Assembly: GCA_027298165.1 (NCBI GenBank)
Contig: JAPUGN010000139.1
Location: forward strand, 1-10,973
Direction of reading: 5' to 3'
Source of the DNA: Nitrospinota bacterium
GTDB taxonomy: Bacteria; Nitrospinota; Nitrospinia; Nitrospinales; Nitrospinaceae
Length of the DNA: 10,973 bases
A program made the translations under genes and the position numbers. The notes under the pieces are model-generated. The model ran no database searches, was not told where the DNA came from, and saw only the letters and a program-made list of their open reading frames with translations. Below are positions 6,660 to 10,973 of this stretch, in pieces. How positions within the stretch are numbered: the stretch's first letter is position 1; every line of letters begins with the position of its first letter.

Positions 6660-7289
6660 ATGACTTCCAACGATTTTAAAATGGGTGTACTGGCATCCGG
6701 ACGCGGCACCAATTTGCAGGCGATCATCGACGCCATCGAAAATGGCGAGGTGGACGCCCGCATCACACTGGTGCTGAGCGACCAACCGGACGCGCCCGCC
6801 CTCGACCGCGCGAACAAGCACGGCATTGAATCGATGTGGCTCGATCCCAAACAATTCTCCGGCAAAATGGAATACGATCGGGCGGTGGCCGGGAAACTCA
6901 AAGAAAAGGGAGTCGACCTGGTGTGCCTGGCGGGATATATGCGCATCCTCGGTCCGGAATTCATCCGAACTTTCGAAGGAAAAATCATCAATATTCATCC
7001 GTCGCTTCTACCGGCTTTTCCGGGATTGAACGTCCAACAAAAAGCCATCGATTACGGCGTGAAATTTTCCGGATGCACGGTCCATTTCGTCAACGAGGAA
7101 GTCGACGCGGGTCCCATCATCCTGCAGGCCGTAGTGCCGGTTCATGAGTCTGATGATGCCGAGTCCCTCGCCGAACGCATTTTGGTTCAGGAGCACCTCA
7201 TCTATCCGAGAGCCATCCAGTTGATCGCGGAAAACCACCTGCGCATTGACAACCGAAAAGTTTCCATCAAAGAAAGCGTGCCTCAATGA
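6660..7289 (+). CDS. purN: Phosphoribosylglycinamide formyltransferase (10-formyl-THF dependent)
   Basis: A 209-residue enzyme that transfers a formyl group from 10-formyltetrahydrofolate to glycinamide ribonucleotide, the third step of purine synthesis. The N-terminal phosphate-binding segment is VLASGRGTNLQAI (10-22). The catalytic triad is visible as N111 and H113 in INIHPSLLPAFPG and D149 in VDAGPIILQ. Length is typical for PurN. The ATG at 6660 is chosen because it directly precedes the family N terminus; the same frame stays open far upstream inside lpxC, but that stretch has no purN-like sequence. The residue after PGL in the FPGL segment is N124, where many PurN proteins have histidine; the effect is unclear. 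The stop overlaps the lolA start (ATGA), suggesting translational coupling. Confidence 0.95.
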   Translation: MTSNDFKMGVLASGRGTNLQAIIDAIENGEVDARITLVLSDQPDAPALDRANKHGIESMWLDPKQFSGKMEYDRAVAGKLKEKGVDLVCLAGYMRILGPEFIRTFEGKIINIHPSLLPAFPGLNVQQKAIDYGVKFSGCTVHFVNEEVDAGPIILQAVVPVHESDDAESLAERILVQEHLIYPRAIQLIAENHLRIDNRKVSIKESVPQ

Positions 7290-7945
7290 ACCTTAAAAAC
7301 TGTTCCCTGCTGTCGATTCTGATTTTGCTGTGGGCTTTTCCGCCATCGGCAATAGCGCTGGACGCCACCGCTATCGTCAACGCCATCCAGAAACAATACG
7401 ACGCCACCGATACCTTTGAGGCCCGGTTCGTTCAAAAATCATACCTCAAGATTCTGGACCAATCGCAACAGGCACACGGCACGGTCTCAATCAAAAAACC
7501 TGGAAAAATGAAATGGGATTACAAAGCTCCCGATCCGCAGATTCTGGTGAGCAACGACCAGGCCTTGTGGCTTTACCTGCCCGACGAGCAACAGGTCACC
7601 AAAATGAAAGTCCAGAGCATCTACTCGTCCAACACCCCGGCTCTCTTTATGGCGGGGCGCGGCAAGTTAACCCAATCCTTTACCATAAAAAAAGTCACTG
7701 AAAAAGATGGGATCTACATCGTCGAGCTGATCCCGCGCGACAAAGCCCAGAACCTGGCGAAAATGGTCCTCCTCGCCGACAAGAATAATTTTCAGATCAT
7801 CGGGTCCCGGGTGTATGATAATTTAGGAAATAAAACAGAAATGATCTTCAGCGACATCCGGAACAACCTCGCCCTGGACGAGGCCACCTTTCAATTCGAG
7901 GTGCCCAAGGGAGTGGAGCTGATCGATCTTTCATTAACGGAGTAA
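7286..7945 (+). CDS. lolA: Outer-membrane lipoprotein carrier protein LolA
   Basis: A 219-residue periplasmic chaperone that takes mature lipoproteins from the LolCDE complex and delivers them to the outer membrane. A signal peptide spans about residues 1-24 (MNLKNCSLLSILILLWAF..., cleavage likely after AIA). The mature part shows the LolA pattern: TFEARFVQ near the start, then KKPGKMKWDYKAPDPQILVSN and LWLYLPDEQQV (about 71-104), which form strands of the open hydrophobic barrel. Length fits LolA. Its ATG overlaps the purN stop by one ATGA, and rseP follows 11 bp after its stop. The presence of LolA agrees with the lipoprotein RlpA and lipid A enzyme in the same run. Confidence 0.92.
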   Translation: MNLKNCSLLSILILLWAFPPSAIALDATAIVNAIQKQYDATDTFEARFVQKSYLKILDQSQQAHGTVSIKKPGKMKWDYKAPDPQILVSNDQALWLYLPDEQQVTKMKVQSIYSSNTPALFMAGRGKLTQSFTIKKVTEKDGIYIVELIPRDKAQNLAKMVLLADKNNFQIIGSRVYDNLGNKTEMIFSDIRNNLALDEATFQFEVPKGVELIDLSLTE

Positions 7946-7956
7946 TTGCATTCATC

Positions 7957-9327
7957 ATGTTTGATATTGCCGCATTATCCCTCGATTCCATTCTGACCTT
8001 CGGAACCAAAATGGTGGTGTTCCTGATCGGTCTCGCCGCGCTCATTTTCGTTCACGAACTGGGTCATTTTCTGATTGCGCGCCGGTGCGGCGTCGTGGTC
8101 GAAAAATTTTCACTCGGATTCGGACCCAAAATCGCCGGGTTCCATTCCAAAGGCACCGATTTTGTGCTCGCCGCCATCCCGTTGGGCGGTTACGTCAAAA
8201 TGAAAGGCGAAGACCCGGGCGAGGAAATGCAGGACACCCAAGGCTCCTTCTCCGCCGCCCCCGTACAACATCGGCTGGCGATCGCTTTCGGCGGGCCTCT
8301 GTTCAACATTCTGTTCGCCCTGGCAATCTATATGGTGGTTTATATGGTCGGCGTCCCGACCCTCGGTACCACCATCGGTTCGGTCTTCGACAATTCACCC
8401 GCCCAGGCGGCGGGCCTGAAACCCGGCGACCGGATTCTTGAAGTTGACGGCCGGGAAATCCGGTTCTGGGATCAACTGCTCGACATCGTTCACAAGGCGC
8501 CCGGTCAACCGATGGAGTTCGTGATCGGAAAAGATATTTCTACCGTCGAAACCGTTACCATCACTCCTAAAATAGGCGAAGCCACCGACCTGTTCGGTGA
8601 AAAAGAAAAAGTGGGATTGATCGGCATTACTCCCCTGCTGAGGAACGTCTCTTACGTCGAAGCGGATTCAGCCGCCGACCAGGCCGGTCTCCAGGCGGGC
8701 GACGATATTCTCAGCATCGACAGCACGGAAATGAGGGGATGGCGGGATTTGAAAACCGCAGCCATTGACAAACCCGGACAGGAGTTGATCTTCCACATTT
8801 TGCGCAATGGTTATGAACATGACTTGAAACTGACTCCCGCACCCAAAACCATTACCGACTCCAAAGGAAACAAAGTCCAGATCGGCCTGCTGGGACTTCA
8901 ACTCCGCGGTGACATGGTCCTGGAACAATACTCGCTTCCGGGCGCCGTGCAACGCGCGTTTCAGGAAACCTGGCGCCTCACTTACCTGATCGCCGTCAGT
9001 ATCAAAAAACTGATTTTCGGGTCCATACCCGCGGACACCATCGGCGGACCGATCTTGATCTTCCAGATATACGGGCAACAGGCGGAGCAGGGATTCAACC
9101 AACTGATCCGGCTGACCGCCCTGCTCAGCATCAACCTCGGGCTGTTGAATCTCCTGCCGATCCCCATTTTGGACGGCGGCCACATCTTTTTCTTTCTGAT
9201 CGAAATCCTCAAAGGCAAACCCGTCAGCGAACGCAACCGCGAGCGCGCTTCCCAGGTCGGTTTGTTCATGCTGCTTTCGTTGATGATCTTCGCTATTTAT
9301 AATGACATCACGCGGGTCATGAATTAA
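7957..9327 (+). CDS. rseP: RseP-type site-2 intramembrane zinc metalloprotease
   Basis: A 456-residue inner-membrane protease of the S2P family. In model bacteria it cuts anti-sigma factors within the membrane during envelope stress and clears signal-peptide remnants. The zinc motif HELGH (H33, E34, H37) lies in the first membrane helix (about 17-40) and the third ligand D406 in the LDGG motif (405-408). Membrane helices are also visible near 106-131, 382-402 and 433-449. Two PDZ domains lie between, around 137-205 (NSPAQAAGLKPGDRILEVDG) and 222-295 (ADQAGLQAGDDILSID), as in E. coli RseP. The substrate here is unknown; no sigma-E or RseA-like gene is in the window. The start follows lolA by 11 bp; GGAG lies about 15 nt before the ATG, too far to be ideal. 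Confidence 0.95.
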   Translation: MFDIAALSLDSILTFGTKMVVFLIGLAALIFVHELGHFLIARRCGVVVEKFSLGFGPKIAGFHSKGTDFVLAAIPLGGYVKMKGEDPGEEMQDTQGSFSAAPVQHRLAIAFGGPLFNILFALAIYMVVYMVGVPTLGTTIGSVFDNSPAQAAGLKPGDRILEVDGREIRFWDQLLDIVHKAPGQPMEFVIGKDISTVETVTITPKIGEATDLFGEKEKVGLIGITPLLRNVSYVEADSAADQAGLQAGDDILSIDSTEMRGWRDLKTAAIDKPGQELIFHILRNGYEHDLKLTPAPKTITDSKGNKVQIGLLGLQLRGDMVLEQYSLPGAVQRAFQETWRLTYLIAVSIKKLIFGSIPADTIGGPILIFQIYGQQAEQGFNQLIRLTALLSINLGLLNLLPIPILDGGHIFFFLIEILKGKPVSERNRERASQVGLFMLLSLMIFAIYNDITRVMN

Positions 9328-9330
9328 CAT

Positions 9331-9344
9331 CCTCCTGAAGGAGG
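9331..9344 (+). promoter_or_regulatory. Shine-Dalgarno buried in a perfect hairpin
   Basis: CCTCCTGAAGGAGG is a perfect inverted repeat: CCTCC, a TGAA loop, and GGAGG. The GGAGG (9340-9344) is the strong Shine-Dalgarno of the next gene, 7 nt before its ATG at 9352. In RNA the CCUCC arm mimics the anti-Shine-Dalgarno of 16S rRNA and would pair with the site, so initiation could be reduced unless ribosomes finishing rseP (stop at 9325-9327) open it or another factor does. Confidence 0.6.
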
Positions 9345-9351
9345 GTCCCCT

Positions 9352-9654
9352 ATGACCCACTCGAACACAGACTCATTGGCGTTGTCCCGCCTGGAAGACC
9401 TCAAGGATACCGCGCGCAAACTCTCGATAGAAATTCTGTTTGCCGACCTGGCCGATCCGGACATCCCGGCCCAAAGCGGATACTGCAAAGTCCACGGCGA
9501 GGATTTAATCCTGGTGGACGCCCGCCTGCCGGTCCCGCACCAGACCGAAGTGATTCTGAACATTCTCCGGCGGTTCGATCTGGAGGATATCTATGTCGCC
9601 TCCTGGATTCGGGAGCGCCTCGAAAACCCTGAACTCACAGGCTTTCAGCCATGA
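9352..9654 (+). CDS. Unrecognised 100-residue protein coupled to pepM
   Basis: I do not recognise a named family. The protein is soluble, acidic and lacks a signal peptide or membrane segment. The middle reads QSGYCKVHGEDLILVDARLP, followed by a helix-rich part (PHQTEVILNILRRFDLEDIYVASWIRERLEN). I have an impression of similar small conserved proteins in other bacteria with a GYC-V-G-LILVD-RLP core and an R-FDL-DIY motif, but cannot verify it. It is very likely a real gene: it has the strongest Shine-Dalgarno in the rightward run (GGAGG, 7 nt before ATG), fits the 24-bp gap after rseP, and its stop overlaps the pepM start (ATGA). That tight coupling hints at a role with the PepM fusion, for example as a partner or regulator, but nothing in the sequence shows this. 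Confidence 0.8.
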   Translation: MTHSNTDSLALSRLEDLKDTARKLSIEILFADLADPDIPAQSGYCKVHGEDLILVDARLPVPHQTEVILNILRRFDLEDIYVASWIRERLENPELTGFQP

Positions 9655-10973
9655 CCCTGCTCAGCCAGAATTTACCGGAAGACCGCCGCGGCAAACTCAA
9701 AGCCATGTTGGCGAAGGGCAAGCTCGTGCGCGTGATGGAAGCCCACAACGGTCTCAGCGGCATTGTCGCCGATACCATTTGTATTGAAGGCCAATCCGGC
9801 GACCAGGCGGTCACTCGCGAGTTCGACGCGATCTGGGAGAGCAGTCTGACCGACTCCGCTTCTAAGGGCCATCCGGATATTGAAATCATCGGCTTCGATT
9901 CCCGCCTGCACACCATTCAGGAAATTCTGACCGTCACTCAAAAACCCATGATCGTCGACGGCGATACCGGCGGCGACCCCAGCACCTTCGAATACATGGT
10001 GTCCAAGATGGAACGCGCCGGCGTTTCGGCGGTCATTATCGAAGACAAGGTATTCCCAAAACGCAACAGCCTGGAAGCCGGCACCCGCCAGGTCCTGCAG
10101 GAACCCGAAGTGTTCGCGCAAAAGATCAAGCGCGGGAAAAAAGTGCAGGCGACCGACGACTTCATGATCATCGCCCGTATCGAAAGCCTGATCGCCGGCA
10201 CCGGAATGGCGGATGCGCTCGCCCGCGCCCGCACTTATCTGCAAGCAGGCGTGGATGGCATCATGATCCACTCGAAATCCAAACAGCCGGATGAAATCCT
10301 GGAGTTTGCCGGGAAATACCGCTCCCTCCTCAACGAACTGGAGTTGGACAAACCGCTGGTGTGCGTGCCCACAACTTACAACAATATCCTTGAGGAAGAA
10401 CTGCAGGCGGCGGGATTCCAGATCATCATCTACGCCAACCATCTGTTGCGGGCGGCCTACAAGGCGATGCGCGACACCGCCAATTCCATTTTGTCGAACC
10501 AACGCTCACTCGAGGCCGATCCCCTGTGCACCCCGGTGCGTGAAATATTCGATGCGGTCGGCTTTTTGGACGTCAAAGAAAAAGACCAGCAGGATGAAAC
10601 CTTTGCCAATATCCCGGTGATCATCCCCGCCGCCGGGGAAGCACCGGCCATCGAATCCATGCTCAAGAAAACCCCAAAATCCATGGCCGATATCGCCGGC
10701 AAAACACTCTTGGCGCGGCAGGTCCAAACCCTCAGCCAGAATCATCTGACCGATATCACCGTGGTCACCGGTTATGGCGGCGATCAAATGAAGGGCGAAG
10801 GGGTGGCCTTCATCCATTTTCCGGATTACATAAAGGGCACCGAGCTGGACAGCATCCTCGCCGCCCAGGAAAAAATGCACAACGGGTTTCTGATGCTGTA
10901 CTCGGACATCCTGCTCGAAAACCAGGTGGTCTCCCAACTGCTCGCGTGCAAGGAGGACATCGTGCTGGTGCTG
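9651..10973 (+). CDS. pepM: Phosphoenolpyruvate mutase fused to a nucleotidyltransferase-like domain (3' partial)
   Basis: The frame is open from the ATG at 9651 to the right edge (441 codons seen). Residues about 15-305 form a phosphoenolpyruvate mutase, which converts PEP to phosphonopyruvate and makes the C-P bond of phosphonates. The diagnostic loop EDKVFPKRNS is at 131-140, matching the EDKX5NS rule that separates PepM from isocitrate lyase relatives. WESSLTDSASKG (62-73) and the metal-binding DGDTGG (103-108) also fit. After a short linker, residues 321 onward (IPVIIPAAGEAPAIE ... TPKSMADIAGKTLLARQVQTL ... LMLYSDILLE) resemble a sugar- or phosphonate-type nucleotidyltransferase, such as the CTP:phosphonate cytidylyltransferases known to be fused to PepM. 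The usual glycine/arginine loop after AAG is altered (EAPAIES), so activity of this domain is uncertain. The ATG overlaps the preceding stop. Likely role: surface or lipid-linked phosphonate synthesis. Confidence 0.92.
   Translation, partial: MTLLSQNLPEDRRGKLKAMLAKGKLVRVMEAHNGLSGIVADTICIEGQSGDQAVTREFDAIWESSLTDSASKGHPDIEIIGFDSRLHTIQEILTVTQKPMIVDGDTGGDPSTFEYMVSKMERAGVSAVIIEDKVFPKRNSLEAGTRQVLQEPEVFAQKIKRGKKVQATDDFMIIARIESLIAGTGMADALARARTYLQAGVDGIMIHSKSKQPDEILEFAGKYRSLLNELELDKPLVCVPTTYNNILEEELQAAGFQIIIYANHLLRAAYKAMRDTANSILSNQRSLEADPLCTPVREIFDAVGFLDVKEKDQQDETFANIPVIIPAAGEAPAIESMLKKTPKSMADIAGKTLLARQVQTLSQNHLTDITVVTGYGGDQMKGEGVAFIHFPDYIKGTELDSILAAQEKMHNGFLMLYSDILLENQVVSQLLACKEDIVLVL

Noticed and set aside
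5738..6991. A 417-codon open frame on the minus strand
   Set aside because: It is antisense to the LpxC domain and the start of purN, both of which have clear catalytic motifs. Its translation shows no recognisable domain, and long antisense frames are common opposite GC-biased coding sequence.
10506..10937. A 143-codon minus-strand frame opposite the end of pepM
   Set aside because: Antisense to the nucleotidyltransferase-like domain and without recognisable motifs.
9651..10973. Isocitrate or methylisocitrate lyase
   Set aside because: The active-site loop reads EDKVFPKRNS, the PepM form, and lacks the KRCGH-type motif of the lyases.

Overview
The window looks like chromosome from a diderm (Gram-negative) bacterium. 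It encodes a lipid A enzyme (LpxC), the lipoprotein carrier LolA, an RseP-type site-2 protease and an RlpA-type outer-membrane lipoprotein. The codon style, the gene set and the LpxC fused to an NtrC-like regulator would fit a deltaproteobacterial or Nitrospinota-like lineage, but that placement is a guess from memory and is not shown by the sequence.

Left part (1-2163), all on the minus strand: the first 47 codons of a 5-oxoprolinase/hydantoinase-type enzyme running off the left edge; an intact MBL-fold metallo-hydrolase; and an HDOD-domain gene interrupted by one in-frame TAA at codon 41, probably a broken gene. A divergent spacer (2164-2461) separates this block from the right part. It holds a strong rho-independent terminator pointing left, overlapping GC-rich inverted repeats, and a very good sigma-70-type promoter pointing right (TTGACC-17 bp-TACAAT).

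Right part (about 2462-10973), all on the plus strand and tightly packed: rlpA, greA, trmB, a three-domain regulator-LpxC fusion, purN, lolA, rseP, an unrecognised 100-residue protein, and a phosphoenolpyruvate mutase fused to a nucleotidyltransferase-like domain (open at the right edge). Several junctions overlap or nearly do (purN/lolA share ATGA; the 100-residue gene and pepM share ATGA), so this is probably one long operon or a few nested ones. The theme is envelope building: peptidoglycan remodelling and septation (RlpA), lipid A commitment (LpxC), lipoprotein sorting (LolA), envelope-stress proteolysis (RseP), and a likely surface-phosphonate pathway (PepM). Housekeeping genes greA, trmB and purN are mixed in.

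The points most worth a second look are the REC/degenerate AAA+/LpxC fusion, the PepM fusion with an altered nucleotide-binding loop and its small coupled partner, the hairpin that buries the Shine-Dalgarno of that partner, the nonsense-interrupted HDOD gene, and the structured leader with terminator in front of it. I saw no tRNA, rRNA, CRISPR array, insertion sequence or attachment site. No gene-free stretch exceeds 300 bases.
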